39,262 bases of DNA from a virus. A program made the position numbers and the translations under genes. Below are positions 1-10,007 of the stretch, piece by piece. The DNA lies in IMG/VR virus record IMGVR_UViG_3300044712_001720, positions 1 to 39,262 of that record. One strand, 5' to 3'. Position 1 is the first letter of the stretch; every line of letters starts with the position of its first letter. The notes under the pieces were generated by a model. It did no database searches, was not told where the DNA came from, and saw only the letters and a list, made by a program, of their open reading frames with translations.

Positions 1-127
1 ATCACATTATCCGAGGCCATATCGGTAATCCGCTGCAAAAGTTGCAAAGTATCTCCGATAGCCATTTGTGACTTCCCGGTCTGAGCTTCGAGCAAAGCAA
101 GAACCTGAGCCGTTTGCGGTGAATTTA
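1..127. repeat. Terminal direct repeat, copy 1 (circle-closing overlap)
   Basis: These 127 bases are identical to 39136-39262. The repeat lies inside the tail-fibre coding sequence, and the reading frame continues across the join. An exact length of 127 is a common assembler k-mer overlap, so this looks like the overlap of a circular contig rather than a biological terminal repeat. The unique genome length would be 39135 bp. Confidence 0.95.
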
Positions 128-197
128 CCGGGCCGTTTACTTGTAGAACACCGTTTATTGTTACTGATTTCCCTGAAAAATTTACTTGTTTATTCAT
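1..197 (-). CDS. Tail fibre / receptor-binding protein, N-terminal part (continues at 39262)
   Basis: This is the 5' end of the large tail-fibre gene whose main part is at 35784-39262. On the circle the start is ATG at 197-195. It directly abuts the TAA of the polyvalent ejection-protein gene (198-200), giving a TAAATG junction that suggests coupled translation. The first residues read MNKQVNFSGKSVTINGVLQV. Starting here adds 34 residues to the frame visible at the right edge, which otherwise begins at an unlikely TTG, and gives a 1182-residue protein. The short N-terminal segment would be expected to attach the fibre to the tail. Confidence 0.85.
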   Translation of the reverse strand, partial: MNKQVNFSGKSVTINGVLQVNGPVNSPQTAQVLALLEAQTGKSQMAIGDTLQLLQRITDMASDNV

Positions 198-3100
198 TTA
201 ACGCCTTCCTATCAGGGCTTCTGGATTGCCTGTTACCGTGAGCGCAGCCTCTTTTAATCCGGACACTGGCGCCCCAACAGCAAAACCGAAGCCTTCGCCG
301 GCGCGAATAATCGCTTTTTCCCAGTCTCCCTGGCTCAATGATGTCGCGGCTTGTATGGTTTTTTCAATTGCAGGAAACACGCTGTTTCCAGAATATGAGG
401 TTGTTTTTCCGGTAATGACTTTTTCTGCGGCCGAGGAAACAAGACTTCCCACCAAGGGAACAGAGTCCGTAAACTGAGTCACGCTATAGTAAACAAGCTT
501 TTTAAGCTTTTCCTCATCATCCCCATCGCCAAGGCCTTCACACAACGCACCGAGAGCGATCCCAGCAACGACATAACTCATCACCATTCGCACGGCCGTC
601 CCATATTCTTTATTGCGTACGGCCGTCGGCATGTCATAGCGGACATTGTTATAAATCACATTAAGCGACGTCTGGAATTGCGTAATGAGCTTGAGCGCCT
701 CCCCGCCTCCAGCCTTTCCGTTCCGGAATAATGGAGCCAGGTCAACGGCACGGCCTGACGGCTGAACGAGAACAGTAATATCGTCGGCGTACTTAATCGC
801 CTCAATCTCGATGTCTTCTGCAGATTTGACCTTTTTACGGGATGCGGACATTATCTCGCTTTCGGTTTTTAACATTTCAACGGGCAATGATTCATTTTTT
901 TTGGTAAGCCGTGCATATTCATCTTGATAAGCACTCTCGTTTGCCTTTACCAATTCGGCCGCTTTCTGCCTGTATCCGGCAAGCCAGCCAGGAGCGACGG
1001 ACGCCATATCGGCAAATTCGAGGCCTTTCATACCAATTGTTTGAATCTCGCCCCATGCGGCCGCTGTTTTGTTGATCGAAGCTTTTTGCATGTCCTTAAT
1101 CATGTTTATTACGGGATCCATAGTTCGTTTTTTCATGATCTCGGATCTCGAATTGATGAATTCCATCATGGCTGTCGGGTTTCTGGTAATATCCATAGCG
1201 GCCTTTGCATAACGAACAGGGCTGATAAACGCGAAAAATGGCGCGGGACTTGTGATAAGTTGCTTTAATACGCCGGACGTTTTCCAGCTTAAATACGCGG
1301 CCGCGACACTGCCCCGGATCGATCGAATCAACTTATCGGATCCAGTAACGGTTTTTCCCGCATCGGGATTGGCAATGACGTTTATCTGATCATCAAGATA
1401 TTGAACCGTGCTCGGACCGTAAGCGTTTGAAATTTGCTCACGCAATCCCGAGGCGTCGAGGCTTTTGTATATTCGATTAAGCTCACGCACATATGAGCCG
1501 TATGCAATCAAGTGCTCGGTGTTTTCTACACTCTTCACCCAGGTTGAGTATAATCCGAGCTCTACCGGCCGCTGATGCCCCGGATTGATCTCGATACGCT
1601 TGTTTGACATGCCCTTATCTACACCCGACTGGAAACGCCCGCCGTTCGTATTCAAAAGATCGTCGAGAACGCGGTTCTCGTTCGTCTCGCCTGATGTTCC
1701 GGAACGGTATAGTGGAACGTATTTCTCAACACGAGCGACGGGCTTATTGAATTCGCGAATCATAAACTCGTTCAGCCGATCGTATTGCGCAGCATAATCG
1801 AGCGCTATAGTGTCGGCAAGCTGTCCAAACTTTGAATTATTGGCAATTAATTCCTCAGCCTTTGCTAAAACTTGAGCGAACCGAGGTTCGGCGATATTGG
1901 TGAGTGCTCCTTCCCATTTATCCATATCATAATTGAATTTCTCGGTGGGGCCAAACTCTTCACGCTCTTCTGCGGTCGTCAGAGTTCCATACATAACCGC
2001 CTCACGGCTCATTACGTCCTCATTCGCTTTATACATATAAAGCAGGTCCTGGACCGAATAAGATTGGGTTTTCCCGTCCTGAGTGAAATTTTCAAAATCA
2101 ATCATTTCGAAAAGCTCTTTTACATCAAGTCCGATTTTTTCCATTTCAGACTTAACAAAATTATTACGTTCATCTTTTGAGCGCTCATAAACGTTATAAC
2201 AATCCCTTTCCTGAAATATTAATTTATCGTAATTAATGCCCCGTTTCCCACCGTCAAGGCGCATAGCAACTTCCATCATGCGCATAGCTGCCAATTCTGA
2301 CGATATTATCGTGTGTCGAAAGCTTCCTGCTTGTTTTTTATATTCAAGAGTTCCAGGAAGATTTTTCCGCTCGGGAGGAATGTTTACGCTCCCCATAAGC
2401 TCTCTAGCTATCTCGATGCGTATGCTTTCCGCTGCTTTCCGTTTTGCTTCATAATTAGCCTTAAATACTTCCTTCCCTTTTTTGTGCAGCGCATCAACGA
2501 TAGCGCCGAGTTCATCCATTTCGTCCAATGTCCACTCGGCAAAAGGCCTATTTTTAACACGGGTTAATACTTCCGAAGGCAAAGCTTTTTTTAATATTTC
2601 GGCAAAACCCTCGCTTGTCTCATCGAGCTGAATTTCTTCTTCTCTTTTCTTCTCGAGAACGTCAATCCCCAATTCTTTATAGAGATCCTCTTTGGGTAGA
2701 ATGGCGAGAGCCGCTTCGCGTTCGGTATTTGTCCACTCGTCAAACTTTTTATTTTGGAGAAGAGATAAGACATTTCTGTTCCCTTTAGCGCCCTTAATGG
2801 CTTCGGTAAGATCGTCTCGATATTTACTGTCAGTCTGGTACCGGGTATACACCTCACGTAGATACGGCCCTTCGGTGCCTATCCACTTATTAATACCTTT
2901 CTGTAGGGATGGACCGAACGCTTTCTGTATCGCCATTATCTGGACGCCAGTGTCATAATCGCACGAATTGAACGTAACGCGACGCATTACGGCCTTCACG
3001 GATTGGGTTTTGGCTCTCCGGATCTCCCGAATTGCGGACATTTCGCGCCGGATCGCACCGTTAATACTTTCCTGTTTAAATAGGCCGTCACGACGCTCAA

Positions 3101-6100
3101 GCATGGCGTTAATGGCTCCAATCGCCTCAGCTGATGTTTGCATATCAACCATGCGCTTATACATGGAATTGTAATCCATTCGGGTTTGTTCTACCTCAAG
3201 GCCATACTTTTGAAGGGTTTTGAAGGCCTTCCCGGTTAAACGGGCAATCTTATCGCTTTTCATTCCCTGGGCTACTTTTTCATAGCGCATATTGAGAATA
3301 TCAAGCTCGTCTTTTTTCTTGAGTAAGTTTCTGATCTGATGATCCGTGATACGCCGATCGTCGTCGGCAATCTCTTTTTTGAATGCCTCGTGGGTTTTTT
3401 CACCTTCCCGAAGTTTCTTTTCCAGGCTTGAAAGATACTGCTCGACTTTACTATCCATCGTGAGTTTTCCGGATTTTATTTCCTGTTTTATCTCATCATT
3501 TTGAATATCTGCAGCCAATTCCATTTTTTGCGCCGGCGTAAGGGTATCAACATTGACTTTACGGGATCGAAGTTTTGTTTTTATCTGCTCCCCGGTAGTA
3601 TCTGCGAGACTTACTGCCCATTCGCTCTGATCCATAATGTCCGCGTATAAACTCCGATAATCCCGCGAAGCTGCTCGAATAAGAGAAAGAAGACTTTGCC
3701 TCATGCGATCAGATAGCTCTCGGCCAGTCGAAATACGCGCTGCCTGGCTCGTCCAATATCCATGACGCATTTCAACGTTTATTCTGCTTTGTAGCCGTTT
3801 TATTTCGTTGAATCGGTCAAGTTCTTCCTGATCCGCGGGCTGATATTTCTGGTCAAAATGGGTAATTTCATAAATTGCCTCAAGGAATTCTTCCAGTTTC
3901 CCTGGCTTTGCAATTTCAACCATCCATAATGCGTCGAGAGCGTCCGGGCTACCGGTGACAATTGATTTTCGCGCGAGCTCTTCTTCGATCTCAAACGTGT
4001 TATACGATGGTTTCTGTTCAATATTCTTTGCCTGTTTCCAAAATGTTTCATACCAGTCCTGATCCGCGTCCTCGGGAATCGTTTCAATACCCCCGAGCAT
4101 GTCCCTGGTGTCCGGATCCTCGCAGAATTCCATAAACATACGCCAATCGCTGAATTGTGCAGCGTCGTCGGCGAGCTCTTGGTTGATGGTTTGGAAGAGG
4201 ATTGAATTATCGGATGAATAACTAACATTTTCATTAACTTCTACTGTTTTTATTTTACGACCTTGATCCAATCTGTTTCCAGCTACTCCGTTATCATTGC
4301 CATTTACATCACCAATTAAATAATCTTGAATATATAGGCCATTATTTATTGCTGTTTTTACTGTTTCTACAAGTTTTGAGTCTTGTTTTTTACTACACAC
4401 AAAAGCAAGATGGGCACCATATGATAATGCACTTTTAGAAAGTTTTTTATTTGCCTTATTAGTGGCCTTTTCTGATTCCAATGAATCTTCAAAAAACGAT
4501 CTCTCAAAATATTCGATTGCACATACCTTGCTGGCGGCATTAACAAACGCCACACCTATATAATTTTCATCATCTTCTACATACTCAGCCGCTTGACGTA
4601 GCGTTCCCGGCCCGGTAACTTTGATTGATTTTAATTCTTTTTTCGTTAAGCGAATTTTTTCAGTCGGATCAATTTTATTTTGAAAGCCTTCTATTTTTTC
4701 TTGTGAAAATGAAGACTCTCCTTTTGCATATAGCCCAAATTTGCCATGATCTAAAATAATATGCCCAGCAAATACGTCGCCAAACGTCATTTCTATTCTT
4801 TCAGTTACCGAAATATCTTGATAGGATGGTTCGGTTTGACCCGACGGATGATTGTGAACAACTATTATTTTTTGATTACTTTGACGGGCTTCTGTTTCTG
4901 CCCAAGATAAAAAAAGGCCAATATCTTGATTTGATGGCGCAACACCTGTTTTACCAGGCATGCGAGAAGAAACAGCTACATGTTTCTCGATTGCGCCGGT
5001 GTCTGCGTTTACATATATATATCGGAATGTTTCAAAGCTACGGTTTCGATAAACAGAAAGGGTTTCGGAAAGCTGACTCCAGCCGGTAGCTGTAAGCTTA
5101 CCGTTCTGGATATCGACAGTCTTTCCAATTATGTGGGATGTTTTATATTTTTTGAGGTCTTTGTAGACACTCCATACTCGGGGCTTGGCTCGTCCGGATC
5201 CAATCCCTTTCTCAATATTTGCAAGTCCTTTTTCGACAATTTTTTCGGTTTCTTCGTATTTTTCTTCGGAGACTGCATCATAACTTCCCTCCTTGTCTAA
5301 TATAAGTATATCGGCAAATTGTGAATTATCTAAAGCTTTTTCGAAATATTTTACATTTCTTTCAAACATCATTGCGTCCGGATTATTCTCCCAAAACTTA
5401 GCTCCGGCTTCGTCAATAATCTTCTGTGTTGCCTCGGTACGGGATACCCATTTAGCGGGCTGTGATTCAACTTTTACCGTCTCATCAGTCTGGGATGCTT
5501 CGAAGGCGTTCTCCTGATCTGCCTCAGTCGTCACGGCTGCTTTCTCTTCAACCGCTTGGGTTTTCTTCACTGCCGGCGTAATTTGTTGCGATCGGGCAAC
5601 TGCGGCCAATGGTGTTTGTCCTGCAACCAACTGGTCATATACCCGGCGAATTTCCGGGCTCACCTCAACGCGATTGGATAATGCCTGGTATATTCTCTGT
5701 AGGAATTCCGCTGCTTTGCGATAAAGATTCTCGAGCGCAGTAGTTGGGGCTTTCCCTTCCCGTAAATAATCTTCAAACCCGACGGCAAACTTTTCTTCCT
5801 GGTCGCGTGTCCACTTACCATCAGTAACCCCAAAAGCTGTTTCAGCCTCGGTGAGTAGGTCGCCAGTCATTTGAGAGCGCCAAACATGAGAAACTTCATG
5901 TACGTAGGTTGAAAAATCTGACTTTTCAGTCACATAAATGAGCGCTTTTGCCTGCCTGGAAAGGTTATCAACGGGGTATCCTACACCTCCCTTGATACCG
6001 TCAGCCTGAATTCCTTCTTTCTGTGCAGCATCAATCACATTTTGACCAACCGGTGCAAATATCTGATCATGGAATGTGTTACCAATATAGGTTTCAAGAT

Positions 6101-8096
6101 CAAGGCCTTTAGTCGCTGCTCCCGTTTCTAGTAAAGCAACGGCAACGGCGCGTTCTGTCGGATCCAGTTTTGGTAAATAGGTTTTTATCTGAGCATCAAG
6201 TTTTATTCTGCCCCGTATATTTGCCTGCTCGCTTTCATTTTCAAAATATTGCAGGCCGGCCTTTGCTCCCCTGGGATTTTCTGCAATAAGCTCAGCCTTA
6301 ATTCCCTGCAGCGTCCTTCTCTGAGGCTCCCATATAATTTCCTTCCCGGGAAATTGAGCGGAAAAATCATTGACAAATTCTTTCAGGATCCCTTTATACT
6401 GACTTCCCTGAATACGCACATCGTCGATCGTGACGGTATTTTTAGTCTCGTCGAGCGTATAGTAAATATGGCCGTAATCATTGTAATTGGTTTCCTCGTT
6501 CGGATTTCCAACGATGAATTCGCCGCTTTCGGATCCGTCTGCGTTTTGTTTTTTATTGTCAAATTGGGTATAGAGTCGATCTTCAACTCTTTGGACCTCT
6601 CCGCGCGGTGTGGTCTGAACTGCATCGTCCTGGGTAACCTCCGCGTCTCCACTAATATACTCTGCAATATCTTCGGTTTCAGCTTTTACCGCTTCCTCTC
6701 GTTTTTGTGCAGCGGCTTCCCATATTTTAGACTGTGCCTCTGTGCGTTTTTCGTCGGTCATACCTTCGAAAATATTGAATTCGGCTGTGTCCTTGATAAA
6801 CGCTTCTTTTGATGCTGTATTATCTGCGTATTCGGCAATCTGGCGAACCTCTTTAGCATCGCCTCGAATAGAAATTCCTGCTGCTGGGATACCCAAGAAG
6901 AGCGAAGCTGCAATACCTCCCTCGATATTTTTCCCAAGTTCTTTGAGAACGCCCGACATATCATCCTGTGGACCGGTGACGCCCTCGGTACCCCGCGCAC
7001 GCTCAATTGCCGTACCAATCGATTTTGTCGCAACCTCGGCGACGTACTGAATTCCTTCTTCCGATCCCTCAACCGCTGCCGTTCCAAAATAGGACAAAGC
7101 AGCCTTGAGCGCTCGTTTATTAAACAGAAAATCCTTTAAAGCTCCCTTGGTGACTTTATTGACAATACCCACACCCATGTATTCAGCAAGGCCAGCCGAT
7201 TCAATTGCTGTCTGCATGAGGCCTGAAATGCCAGAAAGAGCAAACGCGGCTTTGTCGTTTACTCCGGCCTTTATCATCTCGTCATATTGATTTCCCTGGA
7301 TAATCTTATGCATGACCTGAGCATTGTAGAGCGGAGACATGAGAAGCCATTCCAATTGAGCTATATTCTTTTCAATTGAAATTTCCCCTTGGGCGACATG
7401 GTCAAAGTTTTCCATGTCGGGAATCATAGTGATATCGCTTATGTATCCGGTAATGTCTTTCTGTGTTGGAACGGTTAAGCCCGCGGCCATATACTGCGCT
7501 GAGGACATAATTGCCGGAAGTGCGACGCCTCCAGTCCATGAAAGAATATCTTTAATAAACGGTATAGGAAGGTGAGATTCCCAGAAACCCGGGCCTGATT
7601 GCTTTGCCTCAAGATCCGCGATTTTCTTGGCAAGTTCAGGCGATTTATCATACCGCTGATCCATCCGCAGTACGCCAAGCTGATTCGCGATCATGCCGTC
7701 ATTCCAGGTATCGACAAGCATTTTTCCAAACGTTTTTTCCGGTAAAACCTTGCCATACATCGCGGTCGAGTAATTATCTATATTTGCGTACACCTCTTCC
7801 AAAGGCAATCCCTCAAGGTCCGCTATATATTTTGATGCTTGTAGCCGAGATAACTCACCAATCGGATCGTCTGATTTATCAACCAACTCCTGGAACGCGG
7901 GTAAAGATTGAGAATAATCGGTAAATATGTCCGATTTTGCAGGAAGAGTTTTATCAGGATTCGATACTTTTTCATTGGTAACGTCCGGCACGTCAAATGC
8001 CTGTGCATTTTTTTGTTGTAACTCCGGAATAATGGAAGTTTCTGAAACCGGGAACGCTTGTTTATTTTTTTCTTCAATCTGCGCTAATACTTCCAT
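198..8096 (-). CDS. Giant polyvalent internal virion (ejection) protein with metallopeptidase and RadC-like JAMM domains
   Basis: At 2632 residues this is the largest gene, following the gp14- and gp15-like genes where podoviruses encode their gp16-type ejection protein. Residues about 250-410 are hydrophobic and Ala/Gly-rich, as in large polyvalent phage proteins. HEVSH at H733-H737 is an HEXXH zinc-peptidase motif, with an acidic EEKFAVGFEDYL segment downstream as possible third ligand. Residues about 1015-1130 form a RadC-like JAB/MPN domain: E1022, then HNHPSG with H1081, H1083, S1091 and D1094, which exactly fits HxHx7SxxD. About 1500-1800 is charged and probably coiled coil. The last 450 residues resemble the conserved C-terminal region of polyvalent proteins, with membrane-active stretches. 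Inference: it is packaged in the head, ejected into the cell, and may modify host proteins or open the envelope. It starts at ATG directly after the TAA of the upstream gene. Confidence 0.85.
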   Translation of the reverse strand: MEVLAQIEEKNKQAFPVSETSIIPELQQKNAQAFDVPDVTNEKVSNPDKTLPAKSDIFTDYSQSLPAFQELVDKSDDPIGELSRLQASKYIADLEGLPLEEVYANIDNYSTAMYGKVLPEKTFGKMLVDTWNDGMIANQLGVLRMDQRYDKSPELAKKIADLEAKQSGPGFWESHLPIPFIKDILSWTGGVALPAIMSSAQYMAAGLTVPTQKDITGYISDITMIPDMENFDHVAQGEISIEKNIAQLEWLLMSPLYNAQVMHKIIQGNQYDEMIKAGVNDKAAFALSGISGLMQTAIESAGLAEYMGVGIVNKVTKGALKDFLFNKRALKAALSYFGTAAVEGSEEGIQYVAEVATKSIGTAIERARGTEGVTGPQDDMSGVLKELGKNIEGGIAASLFLGIPAAGISIRGDAKEVRQIAEYADNTASKEAFIKDTAEFNIFEGMTDEKRTEAQSKIWEAAAQKREEAVKAETEDIAEYISGDAEVTQDDAVQTTPRGEVQRVEDRLYTQFDNKKQNADGSESGEFIVGNPNEETNYNDYGHIYYTLDETKNTVTIDDVRIQGSQYKGILKEFVNDFSAQFPGKEIIWEPQRRTLQGIKAELIAENPRGAKAGLQYFENESEQANIRGRIKLDAQIKTYLPKLDPTERAVAVALLETGAATKGLDLETYIGNTFHDQIFAPVGQNVIDAAQKEGIQADGIKGGVGYPVDNLSRQAKALIYVTEKSDFSTYVHEVSHVWRSQMTGDLLTEAETAFGVTDGKWTRDQEEKFAVGFEDYLREGKAPTTALENLYRKAAEFLQRIYQALSNRVEVSPEIRRVYDQLVAGQTPLAAVARSQQITPAVKKTQAVEEKAAVTTEADQENAFEASQTDETVKVESQPAKWVSRTEATQKIIDEAGAKFWENNPDAMMFERNVKYFEKALDNSQFADILILDKEGSYDAVSEEKYEETEKIVEKGLANIEKGIGSGRAKPRVWSVYKDLKKYKTSHIIGKTVDIQNGKLTATGWSQLSETLSVYRNRSFETFRYIYVNADTGAIEKHVAVSSRMPGKTGVAPSNQDIGLFLSWAETEARQSNQKIIVVHNHPSGQTEPSYQDISVTERIEMTFGDVFAGHIILDHGKFGLYAKGESSFSQEKIEGFQNKIDPTEKIRLTKKELKSIKVTGPGTLRQAAEYVEDDENYIGVAFVNAASKVCAIEYFERSFFEDSLESEKATNKANKKLSKSALSYGAHLAFVCSKKQDSKLVETVKTAINNGLYIQDYLIGDVNGNDNGVAGNRLDQGRKIKTVEVNENVSYSSDNSILFQTINQELADDAAQFSDWRMFMEFCEDPDTRDMLGGIETIPEDADQDWYETFWKQAKNIEQKPSYNTFEIEEELARKSIVTGSPDALDALWMVEIAKPGKLEEFLEAIYEITHFDQKYQPADQEELDRFNEIKRLQSRINVEMRHGYWTSQAARISTGRELSDRMRQSLLSLIRAASRDYRSLYADIMDQSEWAVSLADTTGEQIKTKLRSRKVNVDTLTPAQKMELAADIQNDEIKQEIKSGKLTMDSKVEQYLSSLEKKLREGEKTHEAFKKEIADDDRRITDHQIRNLLKKKDELDILNMRYEKVAQGMKSDKIARLTGKAFKTLQKYGLEVEQTRMDYNSMYKRMVDMQTSAEAIGAINAMLERRDGLFKQESINGAIRREMSAIREIRRAKTQSVKAVMRRVTFNSCDYDTGVQIMAIQKAFGPSLQKGINKWIGTEGPYLREVYTRYQTDSKYRDDLTEAIKGAKGNRNVLSLLQNKKFDEWTNTEREAALAILPKEDLYKELGIDVLEKKREEEIQLDETSEGFAEILKKALPSEVLTRVKNRPFAEWTLDEMDELGAIVDALHKKGKEVFKANYEAKRKAAESIRIEIARELMGSVNIPPERKNLPGTLEYKKQAGSFRHTIISSELAAMRMMEVAMRLDGGKRGINYDKLIFQERDCYNVYERSKDERNNFVKSEMEKIGLDVKELFEMIDFENFTQDGKTQSYSVQDLLYMYKANEDVMSREAVMYGTLTTAEEREEFGPTEKFNYDMDKWEGALTNIAEPRFAQVLAKAEELIANNSKFGQLADTIALDYAAQYDRLNEFMIREFNKPVARVEKYVPLYRSGTSGETNENRVLDDLLNTNGGRFQSGVDKGMSNKRIEINPGHQRPVELGLYSTWVKSVENTEHLIAYGSYVRELNRIYKSLDASGLREQISNAYGPSTVQYLDDQINVIANPDAGKTVTGSDKLIRSIRGSVAAAYLSWKTSGVLKQLITSPAPFFAFISPVRYAKAAMDITRNPTAMMEFINSRSEIMKKRTMDPVINMIKDMQKASINKTAAAWGEIQTIGMKGLEFADMASVAPGWLAGYRQKAAELVKANESAYQDEYARLTKKNESLPVEMLKTESEIMSASRKKVKSAEDIEIEAIKYADDITVLVQPSGRAVDLAPLFRNGKAGGGEALKLITQFQTSLNVIYNNVRYDMPTAVRNKEYGTAVRMVMSYVVAGIALGALCEGLGDGDDEEKLKKLVYYSVTQFTDSVPLVGSLVSSAAEKVITGKTTSYSGNSVFPAIEKTIQAATSLSQGDWEKAIIRAGEGFGFAVGAPVSGLKEAALTVTGNPEALIGRR

Positions 8097-9995
8097 TTAT
8101 CTCGCTCCGCCTTTTATTGGGATACCTTGCTTTTCAGGCGTTGGTACTTCGGGTGCTTTTTTCACCACAGGTGCGCCTCCCCAAAATTGCCTGATAACAA
8201 TATCCCCAACTGTCCCGAAATATCTCGGCGTGCCATAACCCGGCTGACCATCAGTAGGTGTAATCTCAGCCCAGTATTCTTCATTGAGCAGCGAAGGCTT
8301 TTGACCAAACTGTATTGCGCGATCGTCGATTTCTGTTCTAAACGCGACCTGATCCTCAGCTGTCATTATGCGCATAGTGAATACTCGTGTTTTTCCGTCA
8401 TTCCCTTTGACTGCAACAACGGGCGCCTTAAGACTTTCGTCAACGGAAAAAATCGCTGATTCAACTTTATAACCGCTCTTGCGTTCAATAATTGCCATAT
8501 TGTTTACGTCTAAAATTGCCTGTTCCTCAGCCTTCTTTGCAAATTCTTTTACCATTTTATCGATCGGAGTTTTTGCCGGGATATTCCACTCAGCATAAAA
8601 TGAATCGAGAAGCCCGTTATCGCTTAATGTTTTTATCCAACCATTTTCAAGATTGCTAACCATGAGTTCAAGCTTATCTGTTTTGGTGTTCGTCGAAAAA
8701 CCTTCTTTCTGTAGACCTTTGCTAATGGTCTCGATAAACATTGGATTGCGAAGTCCGTCAACGAATTTCTTAACCTGGTCGGTTGTAACATTTTTGTTAT
8801 CTGAAACATACGCTTCAACCGCGTTCTGTAAAAAAGTCTCTTGTGTTTTTGTTATTATTTTTACCGCCTGATTTTTCCCTGGAGAAGTTGAACCAAGCTG
8901 TGAAACATAATCAAGTCCATAGCCAAGAACAGTATCTTTTTTATCCCAAAAACCTCTGGCTTTTTCAAACTCGCTTGTGTTAAACCCAAGTTCCCTGGAT
9001 ACTGCTGTCACCTCTGCAAGATATTCATCATAATTTGTAAACTGTTTTGTTGCGGCTCGTTGGGCAAGAATGAGAAGGCCCCTATCCTGTTCAAGCCGTT
9101 TATCTCCCTTTTCCTTTGCTTCCAGCTTTTCCATACCCGTAAGAAAACGATGAGCCCATCGTGATTGAATTTCGGGATCATAAATCTGTGTTTTATTTAC
9201 CATAATTAATCCCTTGGCATAATCTTCATATGCACCGGAAGCCATGGCCGCGCCTTCAAGATCCGCAAAAATCAGCGAGTTTTTATTATCACTTTCTTTT
9301 GTAAGTTGTTCATACCTCTGGTCAATATATTTCATGACTTGACCATTTTTTATATCATCCGGCAAAACTGCTCGCGTACCATCGGCAAGTAAAATAGAGA
9401 ACTCGGTTTCACGAATTGCTTTCCTGGCTCCTTCATAATCGCCCTGATCAAGAAAAGCATCGGCTGTTTTCATTGCTCCATTATAAAGAAAGGAATTTGT
9501 GGTTTCAGTTTGCAGTTTTGCATATGCTTGCGGATCCAATTGTTTTTTTAAATTGAATAAAGCGGCATTTATTGCGGCTTGATTTTGTGTTTTAATCCCT
9601 GTTTCTATTGTTTTTGAATCCAACACCAAAGCGTTAGATCGCCTATATGCTATTTCGTCCCTGGCAAAACTTGACCTGGCATCTTCTTTCAAACTACTAG
9701 CAAGATTTTTTATTTCGGGCGCGGCGTATTTATTCGTGATATTTTCATACCCTTGTGTCAAAGTACCTTTCCGCTCTTCATATGCATCATCCCATTGATC
9801 GACTGATAAAGATAAGTCTCCTTTTATCGATTCTATGAGTTTATTTTGTCTTTCTAAAATTGTTGAACGAGCTTCATCATAAATAGACTGCCCCTCTGTT
9901 CGCTTGATATTATCAACAAACCGAGCAACATCATTGGTCATGCTACTTGCCGCTTGCGTAGTTTCAATTAAATAGTCAACGCCAGTTTTTACCAT
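8097..9995 (-). CDS. Internal virion / ejection protein, T7 gp15-like position
   Basis: This 632-residue protein is almost wholly alpha-helical and charged, with no signal peptide or clear transmembrane segment. It lies between the gp14-like gene and the giant polyvalent gene, the slot of the T7 gp15 core protein that helps build the periplasmic DNA tunnel. The N terminus (about 1-130) is helical and coiled-coil-like. The C terminus (about 540-632) becomes Pro/Gly-rich and ends in a KGGAR tail. The stop TAA abuts the next ATG, so the two are probably co-translated. Function is assigned from order, size and composition; I see no catalytic motif. Confidence 0.65.
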   Translation of the reverse strand: MVKTGVDYLIETTQAASSMTNDVARFVDNIKRTEGQSIYDEARSTILERQNKLIESIKGDLSLSVDQWDDAYEERKGTLTQGYENITNKYAAPEIKNLASSLKEDARSSFARDEIAYRRSNALVLDSKTIETGIKTQNQAAINAALFNLKKQLDPQAYAKLQTETTNSFLYNGAMKTADAFLDQGDYEGARKAIRETEFSILLADGTRAVLPDDIKNGQVMKYIDQRYEQLTKESDNKNSLIFADLEGAAMASGAYEDYAKGLIMVNKTQIYDPEIQSRWAHRFLTGMEKLEAKEKGDKRLEQDRGLLILAQRAATKQFTNYDEYLAEVTAVSRELGFNTSEFEKARGFWDKKDTVLGYGLDYVSQLGSTSPGKNQAVKIITKTQETFLQNAVEAYVSDNKNVTTDQVKKFVDGLRNPMFIETISKGLQKEGFSTNTKTDKLELMVSNLENGWIKTLSDNGLLDSFYAEWNIPAKTPIDKMVKEFAKKAEEQAILDVNNMAIIERKSGYKVESAIFSVDESLKAPVVAVKGNDGKTRVFTMRIMTAEDQVAFRTEIDDRAIQFGQKPSLLNEEYWAEITPTDGQPGYGTPRYFGTVGDIVIRQFWGGAPVVKKAPEVPTPEKQGIPIKGGAR

Positions 9996-10007
9996 TGTAT
10001 TTATCCT

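Noticed and set aside
6249-6812. 187-residue plus-strand frame inside the polyvalent gene
   Set aside because: It is antisense to a clearly coding gene, with no ribosome site and low-complexity Phe/Leu-rich text typical of a shadow frame.
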